A stretch of 47,421 bases of DNA from SIG607 sp045605385. Its GTDB lineage: Bacteria > Bacillota > Clostridia > Oscillospirales > Acutalibacteraceae. This document shows, in pieces, positions 25,178 to 35,700 of the stretch (position 1 is the stretch's first letter; each line of letters begins with the position of its first letter). Where the stretch lies: NCBI GenBank assembly GCA_045605385.1, contig JAZUPW010000001.1, positions 1-47,421 of the forward strand. The letters are read 5' to 3'. The notes under the pieces were generated by a model. It ran no database searches, was not told the origin of the DNA, and was given only the letters and a program-made list of their open reading frames with translations. Made by a program: the position numbers and the translations under genes.

Positions 25178-25234
25178 AATACTAATTTCCGGTTTAAAAT
25201 AAATACAAAAATAATTTTAAAGGAGATATCAACT

Positions 25235-25768
25235 ATGGAATTAAAAGGCTCAAAAACCGAAAAGAACTTACAGGCAGCGTTTGCCGGCGAATCTCAAGCA
25301 AGAAACAAGTACACATATTTTGCTTCTGTGGCTAAAAAGGAAGGCTTTGAACAGATTGCTGAAATCTTCCAGAAAACCGCTGACAACGAAAAAGAACACG
25401 CAAAATTGTGGTTTAAAGAATTAGGCGGCCTTGGTGATACCGCTGCTAACCTTCTTGCTGCTGCTGAAGGCGAAAACTATGAATGGACCGATATGTACGA
25501 CACATTTGCAAAAGAAGCCGAAGAAGAAGGATTTACAGCTATTGCCGCTAAGTTCAGAGCAGTTGCTGCAATCGAGAAAACACACGAAGAAAGATACCGT
25601 GCTCTTCTTACAAACGTTGAAACCGCTGCTGTTTTTGAAAAGAGCGAAGTTAAGGTTTGGGAATGCCGTAACTGCGGACACATTGTTGTTGGCACAAAGG
25701 CTCCACAGGTTTGCCCTGTATGCGTTCATCCACAGGCATATTTTGAATTAAGAAAAGAAAACTATTAA
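25235..25768 (+). CDS. rbr: rubrerythrin
   Basis: 177 residues. The N-terminal ferritin-like diiron domain is clear: FAGESQARNKYTYFA, the Glu-x-x-His pairs in DNEKEHAKLW and EKTHEERYRAL, and a Glu-rich helix in the middle. The C-terminal 40 residues are a rubredoxin-like iron site, CRNCG near residue 142 and CPVC near 158. It reduces hydrogen peroxide in anaerobes. GGAG precedes the ATG; the gene follows perR and ends at a strong terminator. Confidence 0.96.
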   Translation: MELKGSKTEKNLQAAFAGESQARNKYTYFASVAKKEGFEQIAEIFQKTADNEKEHAKLWFKELGGLGDTAANLLAAAEGENYEWTDMYDTFAKEAEEEGFTAIAAKFRAVAAIEKTHEERYRALLTNVETAAVFEKSEVKVWECRNCGHIVVGTKAPQVCPVCVHPQAYFELRKENY

Positions 25769-25780
25769 TTCATTTTCATT

Positions 25781-25817
25781 AAAAAAAACGGAGATACTTC
25801 GGTATCTCCGTTTTTTT
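25781..25817. terminator. bidirectional intrinsic terminator between rbr and the GH16 lipoprotein gene
   Basis: CGGAGATAC at 25789-25797, loop TTCG, GTATCTCCG at 25802-25810, with A-run before and T-run after. Works for both convergent genes. Confidence 0.92.
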
Positions 25818-25824
25818 GTTTTAT

Positions 25825-27705
25825 TTAGTTAGAGTGCTTAAGCGGATTTTCAGGATAAAGGACCTTCATTTCGCCAATTTCCTGACCGTCGCCCGCGCCG
25901 CGTACCATCTGGCTGTTAATAGCCGATGTCTGATAAATCTTAACAGAATCAAAGAATGCTTCGCAATATTCGGGGTGTTCGCCTTCTTTGAATGCCATAC
26001 CGTATCCTGCTTCACTGAACTGCATAGAGAAAATCAGGTAGTTAAGCAAATTGTGAACAGAAACAGACATTTGATCGGAATAATTGTAAGTGCAATAAGT
26101 TTTGCCGTCAAAAGCAAACTTCATACTTTCGTTATCCCAATAAAGCGTATAGGTGTGGTAATCCTGTGTAAGGTCTTTTCCACCGTAACGTTCAACGTCT
26201 AATACGTAGTGTTTATTGTTTCCTTCAACGTTATAAAGCGGAACAGCATCCATACTGTTATGAACCGAACCAATATTCTGTCCTGTTGAATCATAACCGT
26301 CCCACCAACGGTGAATGTTGGAGTGGAAGTTATCGGTATATCCGAAGTTTTCAACAAGGTCAATTTCGGTCATACAACTTCTTCTTATGTCGCCGTAACG
26401 GCTGCGAAGTCCGTCAATACCTGCACCGTTTGACCACATACCGGTTGCCATAGGCGAAGGTGAAAGTTTAGCGCGTACTTCCCATATACCGTATTTAAAC
26501 AACATAGAGTTATAAGTAGAAGCAGTAACAGCCATAAAGTCCTTTTCGCTTATCTTCATACCCGCAAGTACCATTTTGCCGTCTGCCTGATAAGCAAGTT
26601 TCTGTGGTATAGGTTTGTTATATCTTTCAGTATATGCCGCACAGGTGTTAGCGGGGGTTGAAAGATATGAAACGCCACCAATAGCAGAATCGAAAGGACG
26701 GTATTCCTGAGAGTTGTAATCTCCCCAAACAGATAGGTCAATATTTGAACCTTCAAATTCATCAACAAAGTTTAAAGTATAAACGTCGTCTTCTTCTGAA
26801 TCATATTTACCGTTAATAACATAACCGTCGGTCCAGTTAAAATAGCCATCTGTTTTAGAACTTTCAAGTAACGAATTAAAGTGCATTACTGCGCGGTAGG
26901 TTGCAAGGTCAGTTCCGCCTTTTATTACAAGTTTGTTGCCAACAACCTTAATACAGTAGTTATCTCCTTCAACAGTAACAGACTTACTTTCTTCACGGGA
27001 AGTGTTACCAATAAGAATTTCGTTGGTTTCTTCGGCATCAATATCATCGTGATAGGTCATTGTAATTCCGTTATTAGAGTAAAACTTTAATATTTTTTCG
27101 GCTTCATAACCGATAACAAAGGACATTTCCAACGGTTTTACCAATGTAAACAAGCCTAAGTTAACACCTGCTACGGTATTGTTTACACTTGCGTTATCGG
27201 GAGCGTAAATAAATTCATAACCTTCTTTAAGCAAAGACCATGATTCTGGATCTTTACAAAATGTCTCTACAAACCATTTTCCTGCAACACTTATCATATC
27301 TTCGCTTGTTGCCTGAATACATACCTTACGGCCAATAACCTTAATAATAAAGTCAAACGCATTGTTTGGTCTGTTATTAATAAGAACGTTAAGTGCTTCG
27401 GTTGAAGCCGCACGGTTGGTATTGCCAATAAGAATTTCATAATTTTCTTTGCTATCTTCAATAACGTTATCCTTAACAATAGTTACCTTACAGTCGAAAT
27501 TCTCTTTAAAAGCATTTCTTAAATTTTTTGCTGTACTTTCTACAGCAGCAGAAGATTTTTCAGCTCTTACAATAGAGAAAATGAATCTGCCATCGGCATC
27601 TATTTTGTTTGGAAGCGATGACTTAGAAGTAAGTGTACAGCCCGAAAGCATAGATAAAACCAAAACAAAAGTAAGACAAACAGTTAATATCTTTTTAATA
27701 TTCAT
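25825..27705 (-). CDS. GH16-family glycoside hydrolase lipoprotein
   Basis: 626 residues from the ATG 8 nt after a GGGAAG. A lipobox LSGC (Cys23) anchors it outside the membrane. Residues about 30-280 hold two copies of a module (EILIGNTNR and EILIGNTSR, each followed by KV.G.K..I). From about 312 the GH16 fold begins (FVDEFEGSNIDLSVW), with the catalytic triad in TEIDLVENFG (E-x-D-x-x-E) near residue 446. It is likely an endo-acting beta-glucanase or galactanase; the linkage it cuts is not predictable. It is the last gene of the 37.7-25.8 kb operon. Confidence 0.87.
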   Translation of the reverse strand: MNIKKILTVCLTFVLVLSMLSGCTLTSKSSLPNKIDADGRFIFSIVRAEKSSAAVESTAKNLRNAFKENFDCKVTIVKDNVIEDSKENYEILIGNTNRAASTEALNVLINNRPNNAFDFIIKVIGRKVCIQATSEDMISVAGKWFVETFCKDPESWSLLKEGYEFIYAPDNASVNNTVAGVNLGLFTLVKPLEMSFVIGYEAEKILKFYSNNGITMTYHDDIDAEETNEILIGNTSREESKSVTVEGDNYCIKVVGNKLVIKGGTDLATYRAVMHFNSLLESSKTDGYFNWTDGYVINGKYDSEEDDVYTLNFVDEFEGSNIDLSVWGDYNSQEYRPFDSAIGGVSYLSTPANTCAAYTERYNKPIPQKLAYQADGKMVLAGMKISEKDFMAVTASTYNSMLFKYGIWEVRAKLSPSPMATGMWSNGAGIDGLRSRYGDIRRSCMTEIDLVENFGYTDNFHSNIHRWWDGYDSTGQNIGSVHNSMDAVPLYNVEGNNKHYVLDVERYGGKDLTQDYHTYTLYWDNESMKFAFDGKTYCTYNYSDQMSVSVHNLLNYLIFSMQFSEAGYGMAFKEGEHPEYCEAFFDSVKIYQTSAINSQMVRGAGDGQEIGEMKVLYPENPLKHSN

Positions 27706-27722
27706 TCTAAGCACTTCCCTTC

Positions 27723-30700
27723 CTAAATTTTAGCGTTTTTGCGTTTTTTGAACACAATAACAAGTACTACAGCAATAATAATTACTGCAACAGAAACACC
27801 GCCGATAATTATAAACGGTAATACGTTGGTATCTTCTACGTAAAGCGATGCGTCAACAATAGAACCGATATCAATATCTGTAGGCTTGATTTCTAATAGA
27901 TTACCGTTTGCATCACGTTTAGCAGGTACGTATTCGGTATACTCTACATTAGCGGAAATTTCGGTATTCTTATCAACACGAACAAGTTTAACGTCATCTA
28001 TAAACAGTTCGCAATAACCCGGTGTCTGAATTGAAAGATACATTTCAACCGAGTTAAAGGTATAGGTAATTTCATGCCATTCGCCGTCAAGTAAATCCTT
28101 TATAGCAACAATTGCATGGTAATCGCCTGTTGTATCCCACGGATAGTAAAGGCTCTTGCAAGAAGCAATTTTAATTGCGCCGTCACTTTGTAAGTGTTTG
28201 CCAAGTTTAACCTTCATTGTTAAGGTATATCTTTCAGCGTTTGAAAGCGGTAAATCGGCTGTGAGGACCTGCGCATTTTCAAAGAAGTAGGTTTCGCCTT
28301 TTCTGTGAAGCGAATATCTTCCCGAAGTAACGCCTTCTTTACTGTTGCCGTCTGCTGCGCTGTCGTAAAGTTCGTAGTCGAAGTCTATTGTGGTATATTC
28401 ACCGAACGAGCCTAAAAGTGATTTATAGTTATCGCTTTCAAAGTTCTGCAAAGTTTCAAGTCTTACAAAGTTTGCAATTATCTTAGCGTATTTATCGGTA
28501 AATACAGCATTTTCAGCAGATAATTCTTTAATATTTCCGTTTTCGTCTACAATACTGTAGCCGCCGAAATAATAGTTATTCATTTTAGGACTGCTTGGGA
28601 GTTTATTAAGGAAACTGCTTCCCACGGCGCCTGTAATATAAAGAGGAACACTTGGGCAGTTTTTGTTGTCTACCACGTAAGCATTATGGCCGTCGGGTAA
28701 AACAGAAATGTAAATATCATCTACATAGAACACACCGCCGTCGCCGCCGTCCATAGCAACGTAAAGACAAACGTGTTCCGTCTGAGTCATCTTTGTTCCG
28801 TCTACAACAAGAGCTGCTTTATTCCATTCTCCTGTTTTTTCTGCAAAGGAAATGGTGTGTTTGCCCGAAACATCAGTTACAAAGTGCCAATAGTTGTTTT
28901 CACTACCGCTTCTGAATGTAACGCTGGCATCTTTAGAGCCCTGTTTTTCAATATAATAGTTAAAGGTAACTACATACTTTTTAGCAGGATCTATCTTAAA
29001 GGTTTCGATATCATCACCAACACATATAAATCCGCTTCTGCCGTTATTGGTAATTTTAAGATCACGGTCAAATCGCAATGCGTGTTCGCCCGAAACCGTA
29101 ATATCGGTCTTAACGCGTTCACAACCTTCATCCCATAAGAACCAACCGGGGTATTCTTCGTAATTGAAGTTTTCAAAGGTATAAAGAACGTCATCGCTCT
29201 TTACATAACCTGCATAAACACTATAGCAATCGCCCTCTGCAAACGTGGTTGCAGTAAAGGGTTTTGTACATTCCTTATCTAAGAACCAACCTGTAAATGT
29301 ATAACCTACTTTGACAGGGTTTGCAGGGAACTGTATAGCCTCACCAGGTTTTCCTGCAACCAATTCAGCGTAAGATTTATTCTGTCCGTCAAAGTAAACG
29401 TAAGGTTTTTCGTATTCAGTAATAACAATGCGGTCAACGTCTACATTTGCATAAATACCTAACTTATCGGAAGATGCTACAACCTGATGCTGAATATAAA
29501 GCATAGTTGCGCTTTCTATTGGGGCATCTACGAAAAGATAAGTTTCTGCATATTGCCATTCGTAAGATTTACAAGCAACGGGTTGTGCTGTGTAATCATA
29601 ATTCTTATAACCATCGGGATCCCATGCATTACCCTCGGTATTGGTTGCAAAATTAATAATTACGTCAACGTTGCAATCTGTATTTGATTTATAGTAATAA
29701 GAAATCTTATAAGCAGTATCGTTCTTAAGCTTAGCAATACGTGCAGTGTTATCACGAACAGCTTTAACTCTTGCGCGCCAATAAGTCATCTTACCCGTCC
29801 ACATATCGGGGCCCCATTCCTTATCACCATCGAAAGAGAAATTAAGGGCATAATTATCATCGTAACCTGCGCCATCACCAGTTTTTATGCTCATAGGTCT
29901 GCCGAAAACGAGTTCATTCTTTTCGTACCACTTGTAAGCACCGTCAAAGGTAACAAGTTCTCCCGACCATTTTGCATATACGGTTATACCGTTTTCGCCA
30001 AACGTATTCTGTTCAAACTTAGTGGTAAGTTCTTTATCTGCATACCAACCCATAAAGGTCAAACCGTTTTTGGAAGGAACGTATTCGGGAATAGCTTCCC
30101 CGCGTTTGCCAACAACTATTTTGTCAACGTCGCCGTTATTGAGAACGTAAATAACAGAAGAACTGTCACTTAATTCGGTAATAACAAAATGGTCTACAAG
30201 AACGTTTGCCATAATGCCTTTTTGGTCGGCATTTGCGCCTATTTCAAACTGAACGTAAAGCATATTAGCTTCAGGCTTGGTAAGTTCTGTGTAAATATAG
30301 GTTTCAGCATATTTCCATTCGGAAGTATTGCTATTAATATTCTGTTTTGTATAAACGTAATTCTTATAACCCTCAGGATCCCACGCATTACCTTCAGTAT
30401 TGGTGGCAAAGTTAAGAACAACGTCGGTATTGCAGTTTGATTCGGCTTTGTAATAGTAACCTATTTTATAAGCAGTGTTGTCCTTTAATTTTGTAATGCG
30501 AACGGTGTTATCGCGTACCGACTTAACTCTGTCACGCCAATAAGTCATTTCGCCCGTCCACATATCGGGGCCCCATTCCTTATCGCCTTCAAAGTTAAGG
30601 TTAAGGGCAAAGTTATCATCGTAACCTGCGCCGTCGCCTGTTTTTATGCTCATAGGTCTGCCGAAAACAAGTTCGTTCTTTTCATACCACTTGTAAGCGC

Positions 30701-32702
30701 TATCAAAGGTAACAAGTTCTCCCGACCATTTTGCATATACTACTACATTTTCCTTGCCGAAAACAGCAGTAGTGAAAGGAACGGTAAGTTCTTTATCTAA
30801 GTACCAACCGTCAAAGGTAAGTCCGCTTTTGCTTGGTACATAAGACGGTATTTCCTCACCTCTGTTACCAATAGAAATAATATCGGAATCGCCGTTATTA
30901 TGTACATAAGTAACAGTAGACTGATAAGGTTGTACTGCTTCAAACTTAACGTTATCAATATAAAGTTTTACATCGCTGTTTTCACTTAAGAAAACTACAA
31001 GGAATAAAGCTCTGGTAGTGGGCTCACTATACTTCATAGTGAAATCAAAGCCACCCTTGTGCCAATTACCGTCTTTTGAATCAGCGGTAATATCAAACTG
31101 AACGCCGTTTGTAAGTCTGAAGTCAATTCTTGGTCCCCATATATTTCCTTCGCCTGCGTTAATTGGGAAAATCTTGGCTGTTTGGTTTTCGCCAATTTCT
31201 TCAACGTAATAATCAAAGGTTACTTTATATGCGGTATTTTCAAGAAGCGCAACGTCTTCAAGAAGTGCCATATTATCGTAAGCGCTATATTTGGTTGTAG
31301 CATCATAAGTTTCAGGATCATTGTTATCCTTTTTCATAGAAGAATCCCAATCGAACTCTAACGCCTTACCGTTTTCAGAATCTACAATATCCATTGTATT
31401 ACTGAAATATAAATGGTTGTTATAAACTATGTCATTAAAGTCACCGGGACGTGTGGCTTTATCAAGATGAGAAATATAATTTTCGAAATCTTCAACTTCA
31501 TCTTCTATAACGCCCATCCACTTTGAATAAACCTTATAATTTGATTGACCGAAGGTTGTAGCCTTCCATTCTTCGGTATAAGCTTCGGTTGTATACCAAC
31601 CCATAAACCACTGTTGGTCAGGTTCATTAACACCATCAACAGGATCAGATGGAATTTCAATAACGTCATCGGGGAAACCTGTAACGGTATTCTCTGTGTT
31701 ATTCAAAGTGTCAACAAAGGTTATGCTTACGGGTGCACGCCACTTAGCATAAAACACCTGTTTGCCGGGCTGAATCTTAGCATCAGACGCAACAGTTGTA
31801 AACTCTTTATCACAGTACCAACCCGAGAAAGAAACGTCCGGATTATCAGAAGTTTTATCTTCAAGCGCAATATCGGTTCCAACTGCGCCCGTTACAACGT
31901 CAACTGTACCGCTGAATTCATCTATAAGTAAAGCAACGCCGTTTGCACTGCCAACCTTGGTAACCGAAACGTCATCTATCATAAATTCGGTACCGTACCA
32001 ACAGTTTGCAAAGATGCCGAGCGACGGCACACCCTCGCCTAAGTTTTCAGGTGTTGTAAACACATAAGTGAACTCGTTAAAACCGTCACCTACTTCATAA
32101 ACGGTTTCTCCTGCTTCATTATATACTGTGTAAGTATTTGAATCGGTTGAAGCCGAAAAGATTTTACTTACAACGGTTTTCATTTCGTTAACAGGGTTAT
32201 TAACTCCGTCAAGAACTCCCAAGAAGCCGTAGCCGAGCGAAACTTCTGTTGTGTTTGCAACAGTATATCCAGTATAAGATTTAGGACCGCTTACAACCCT
32301 TAATTTAAGCGAAACAACGTAAGTGCTGTTTGGTTCAAGATTGTAAACACCTTTTTTATTGTTCAAACGGTATCCGCCAGGGTCTGACCAACTAACGGGG
32401 TTAGTGTGTTTTTTACCCACAGCGCGTACTCTGCCAATTTGGTTTGGTCCGTCAGCGCTGAAAACGTTCATAGACCAACCTGTAATACCAACACCATCGT
32501 TACCACGGGTAAAGTTTTTATCCTGATCGTGAATAACAACGGGGTCTTCATCTTTTTCAAAGCTAAAAACAACAGTTTCATCATCTGTTACAGGAATAAC
32601 CGCTGCTTCGGCAGAAAAATCAAACGGCAAATAAAATGCGCCAATCAAAACAAAAACTGCACACAATACAGAAAGTATTTTACTTAAGTGCCTATTTTTC
32701 AA
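27723..32702 (-). CDS. giant surface protein with InlB-type repeats and CBM-like modules, C-terminal membrane anchor
   Basis: 1659 residues starting with TTG after AAGGGAG; a start further upstream would put coding sequence before the Shine-Dalgarno. Signal peptide to about residue 33. The body alternates about five jelly-roll-like modules of 150-190 residues (DNVKFEAV, VDHFVITE ends) with Listeria-Bacteroides repeat units (TFDGWYLDKELTVPF...VYAKW, LTFMGWYADKEL, YTFTGWFLDKECTKPF). A C-terminal helix (IIIGGVSVAVIIIAVVLVIV) and KKRK tail anchor it in the membrane. Two internal 83-residue stretches are almost identical. It likely displays carbohydrate-binding or adhesive modules at the cell surface; function inferred from architecture. 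Confidence 0.85.
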   Translation of the reverse strand: MKNRHLSKILSVLCAVFVLIGAFYLPFDFSAEAAVIPVTDDETVVFSFEKDEDPVVIHDQDKNFTRGNDGVGITGWSMNVFSADGPNQIGRVRAVGKKHTNPVSWSDPGGYRLNNKKGVYNLEPNSTYVVSLKLRVVSGPKSYTGYTVANTTEVSLGYGFLGVLDGVNNPVNEMKTVVSKIFSASTDSNTYTVYNEAGETVYEVGDGFNEFTYVFTTPENLGEGVPSLGIFANCWYGTEFMIDDVSVTKVGSANGVALLIDEFSGTVDVVTGAVGTDIALEDKTSDNPDVSFSGWYCDKEFTTVASDAKIQPGKQVFYAKWRAPVSITFVDTLNNTENTVTGFPDDVIEIPSDPVDGVNEPDQQWFMGWYTTEAYTEEWKATTFGQSNYKVYSKWMGVIEDEVEDFENYISHLDKATRPGDFNDIVYNNHLYFSNTMDIVDSENGKALEFDWDSSMKKDNNDPETYDATTKYSAYDNMALLEDVALLENTAYKVTFDYYVEEIGENQTAKIFPINAGEGNIWGPRIDFRLTNGVQFDITADSKDGNWHKGGFDFTMKYSEPTTRALFLVVFLSENSDVKLYIDNVKFEAVQPYQSTVTYVHNNGDSDIISIGNRGEEIPSYVPSKSGLTFDGWYLDKELTVPFTTAVFGKENVVVYAKWSGELVTFDSAYKWYEKNELVFGRPMSIKTGDGAGYDDNFALNLNFEGDKEWGPDMWTGEMTYWRDRVKSVRDNTVRITKLKDNTAYKIGYYYKAESNCNTDVVLNFATNTEGNAWDPEGYKNYVYTKQNINSNTSEWKYAETYIYTELTKPEANMLYVQFEIGANADQKGIMANVLVDHFVITELSDSSSVIYVLNNGDVDKIVVGKRGEAIPEYVPSKNGLTFMGWYADKELTTKFEQNTFGENGITVYAKWSGELVTFDGAYKWYEKNELVFGRPMSIKTGDGAGYDDNYALNFSFDGDKEWGPDMWTGKMTYWRARVKAVRDNTARIAKLKNDTAYKISYYYKSNTDCNVDVIINFATNTEGNAWDPDGYKNYDYTAQPVACKSYEWQYAETYLFVDAPIESATMLYIQHQVVASSDKLGIYANVDVDRIVITEYEKPYVYFDGQNKSYAELVAGKPGEAIQFPANPVKVGYTFTGWFLDKECTKPFTATTFAEGDCYSVYAGYVKSDDVLYTFENFNYEEYPGWFLWDEGCERVKTDITVSGEHALRFDRDLKITNNGRSGFICVGDDIETFKIDPAKKYVVTFNYYIEKQGSKDASVTFRSGSENNYWHFVTDVSGKHTISFAEKTGEWNKAALVVDGTKMTQTEHVCLYVAMDGGDGGVFYVDDIYISVLPDGHNAYVVDNKNCPSVPLYITGAVGSSFLNKLPSSPKMNNYYFGGYSIVDENGNIKELSAENAVFTDKYAKIIANFVRLETLQNFESDNYKSLLGSFGEYTTIDFDYELYDSAADGNSKEGVTSGRYSLHRKGETYFFENAQVLTADLPLSNAERYTLTMKVKLGKHLQSDGAIKIASCKSLYYPWDTTGDYHAIVAIKDLLDGEWHEITYTFNSVEMYLSIQTPGYCELFIDDVKLVRVDKNTEISANVEYTEYVPAKRDANGNLLEIKPTDIDIGSIVDASLYVEDTNVLPFIIIGGVSVAVIIIAVVLVIVFKKRKNAKI
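29731..29980 (-). repeat. second copy of an internal duplicated segment
   Basis: Nearly identical at DNA level to 30490-30739, with an offset of exactly 759 bp (253 codons). Encodes WYEKNELVFGRPMSIKTGDG and flanks. Confidence 0.85.
30490..30739 (-). repeat. first copy of an internal duplicated segment
   Basis: Partner of 29731-29980. The near-identity covers the end of an InlB repeat (AKWSGELVTFD) and the start of the following module. Confidence 0.85.
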
Positions 32703-32732
32703 ATCAAAAACTCCCTTCTTAAAATGTATGCA

Positions 32733-32758
32733 GTGTGGCAGGAAAAACCCTGCCACAC
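32733..32758 (-). promoter_or_regulatory. intercistronic hairpin without a T-run
   Basis: GTGTGGCAGG at 32733-32742 pairs perfectly with CCTGCCACAC at 32749-32758, loop of six. On the minus strand no T-run follows, so a stability or processing element is more likely than a terminator. Confidence 0.6.
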
Positions 32759-32768
32759 CAAAAACTAT

Positions 32769-35700
32769 TTATTCTAAACCGGCAATCTTCTTTTTAAGAG
32801 TTGCGAGGTCAGCCGCATTTACAGCACCATCGTTATTAATATCGGGGTGCTTTGAATCGCCTTCGCCTTCAGCAAGTAAACCTGCAATTGTCTTCTTCAA
32901 AGCTGCAAGGTCTGCTGCATTTACAGCACCGTTGCCGTCAACGTCACCTGGAATAAATTCTACTTTAAAGGTTTCTGTGCCCTTTGCACCGCATACGCAA
33001 GATACGTAGTATTCTGTAGCGCTGCCTTCAACCTTATATTCAGTACCAATTACCTGCTGGTCAAATGTGTGTGCTTCGTAAGAATCACAGAGTTCTTTTT
33101 CGCAGGGGCAGTAAACGTTAACACATTCGTGCCAGTGGTGAGTTTCATCACTTGAATAATCTTCTGCCCAAAGGTGACCTGCATCGGGATCGTAGAATGT
33201 ACCCGAAGAAACGCTTGGACGTGTTCCCGCAGAACCGTTTTCAGAAGGCATATCGTAAATCCACGTAGATTCGCAGCCATCAACAGTAACAACACCGTTT
33301 TCGTTAACGGTAACAACTGCGCTTAACGGATCGGTAGAGAACCAAGAGTTCTTAGCACCGCCCAAAGTAGAAATAGGAGTCTCTACTATTTCAATAAGGT
33401 TGCCTTCGTCGTCATACTTTTCAAGCATATATGTATGCTCTTCGGTATAGTGTTCAACCTGCTGTTGCTGCCACCAGAGGTTACGTGTAGTATTCATATC
33501 AAAATAGAATACGCCGTCTTCAAAAGCATTTGTATCGGTGTGGATATGACCGTTAATGGACATAAGCACCGTACCCGGTTGCATTGTGTTCACCTTTTTG
33601 TAAATTGCGCGTACAGCAGCAGCATCACGAGAAGGAAGGGCTATTTTAGAAGAAAAAGAATTATGAGCAGTAACTATACAAGGAATATCCTTTTCAGCCG
33701 CATCGGTAAGTACATTTTCAAGCCATTCAAGCTGATCAGGACCTAAGGATTCGCCGTTAATATTACCTGCGGGGGCACTCCAGCTTGCGGGCTTATTGTG
33801 TTCCCACATTTCAAGTTCGGTATTATACGAATAGTTGGTATCAAGGAAAACAAGTCTGAAGCCTTCACGGTCAACATAGTAGTAACCTACGTATCCAATA
33901 CCCATAGTTCCGTCTTCAGTACCCCAAACGGCATTTTCATCGTTTGTAAGTGTAGGCGTAACAACCAACATTGTATTGCCCGCGCTTTCAAGCTCGTGGT
34001 TACCGTAAACGTTATAAACGTTTAAGCCGTACTCGTTTTCTTTAAACGCTTTTACAAGTTCGGGGGAACCCTTCATATCATTGGTCATATCACCGGCCGA
34101 AATAACAAAGGAAGCCTTGTTATCGTAAGCGCGTTTCATAATGGTGTTCATATTAGAAATAGAACTTATGTATCCGCCCTCTTTATAGTGGAAGTCAGCG
34201 AACAATCCAAAGGTTACGCTCTTTCCTGTTGCTCCCTTATAAGCAGGAATGTCTTTAAACACTGCTTCAATCGCCTCTTTTTCGGTTTCGTTTGCATTAA
34301 GATAAGAAACGTTAGCAAGTTTAACTGCGTTGTAAGATGCAGTATCGCAATAAATGTATTCTTCGCCAATACTTACGTAAGGACGTACATAATAATAACT
34401 GCTGAGCATTTCTTCAGGGATATTTGCAATTGTATAAGCAAATTCAATTTGCTCTTCTGTTTCGGTGTACTCACTGAATACTGCGTTTACAACGCCTTCG
34501 CTTTCTACCGTAAGGTTGGTAACGTCAGCAACGTTTTTATCGGCAATAATTGCGCCAAAGTTAATTTCGTAATCCTTTTCAACAAGGTCTTTATAAACCT
34601 CGTTGTTTTTATTGAATACAAATTCAACGTCAAGGTTTGCTTTGCCGTTTTCGGCTCTTAAAGCAGCGCCGTTTACGGCAAAATCAACAGAATCAATTGC
34701 AGTAAGTTTAATATCTAAAACGTTAAACCAAGCGTTACAGCCGTAGAAACCTACGTTATCGTAATCAAAATCACGTGCAGGCTGCGGGTAACTTACAACA
34801 AACTCGCCGTCAACGAAGAAATAGTTTACGTCGTTAAGGCTTATAAGTTTAAGGTTAACCTGCTGTTTATTTACAGGGTTTACAACATCAAAAGTACCGT
34901 AGTTACCACTAGCCCAGCCGTTTGTCTGCTTTGATGAATAGTTGTCCGGGTCGGGATGTCCGTTTATACGCAGAGCCACATAAGAATATCCGCTTGCGCC
35001 GCTTATACCGCCCTGGAAGTCGTTTACAAGACCAAGGGAAGCATTATTAGCGCAGTTAATAACTATATTTGTTTCATAAATATAGTTCTGTGTATTTATA
35101 GAAGGAGCAGAAACAACCGTATCGCACGAATGACCGCCAATAGCAAGAACTCTGCCGTTAGAATCGCTTCCCTGCCATATAGTAGCGGAACTTGAACCGC
35201 CGCCGTTCCAGGCATAAGAAGGAGTACCCACTTCATAACCTTCGGGTAATGCGCCTGCGGTAAATTCTTCAAAATCGGTATAATAAAGTTCTTCACCCTT
35301 AACGTAGTAGTTACCTTCTACTTCGTTAACAAGTTTACCGCTGTCAAGAGGTTTAATAGCGGTAACGTTAACGTTATCAATGTGGAAGTATGAATAGCAA
35401 CCTACAAAACCAACGTTATCAGTTTCGCTGTCTCTATGAATGTTAGGATAAGAAACCAACATTTCGCCGTTGTAGAAGAAATATGTAGTACCGTTAAGGC
35501 TTATAAGTTTAACTTTAAAGATTTCACCGCTGTTAGGTGTGCCGTTGGGCAAAGTAAACTTCTGATCGGGAATACCTGCAGCACCCTGTGCATATTTGCT
35601 TGTAACAACAGGTGAATCTTCACGGTTGTTTGTAAAAACTTTTGCAAAGATAACAGCATTTGCTTTATTAGGACCGCCCGGCATATTGTTGGCTATACCA

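Noticed and set aside
29731..30739. Insertion sequence or mobile element
   Set aside because: The duplicated DNA is in frame within one surface protein, with no terminal inverted repeats or transposase.
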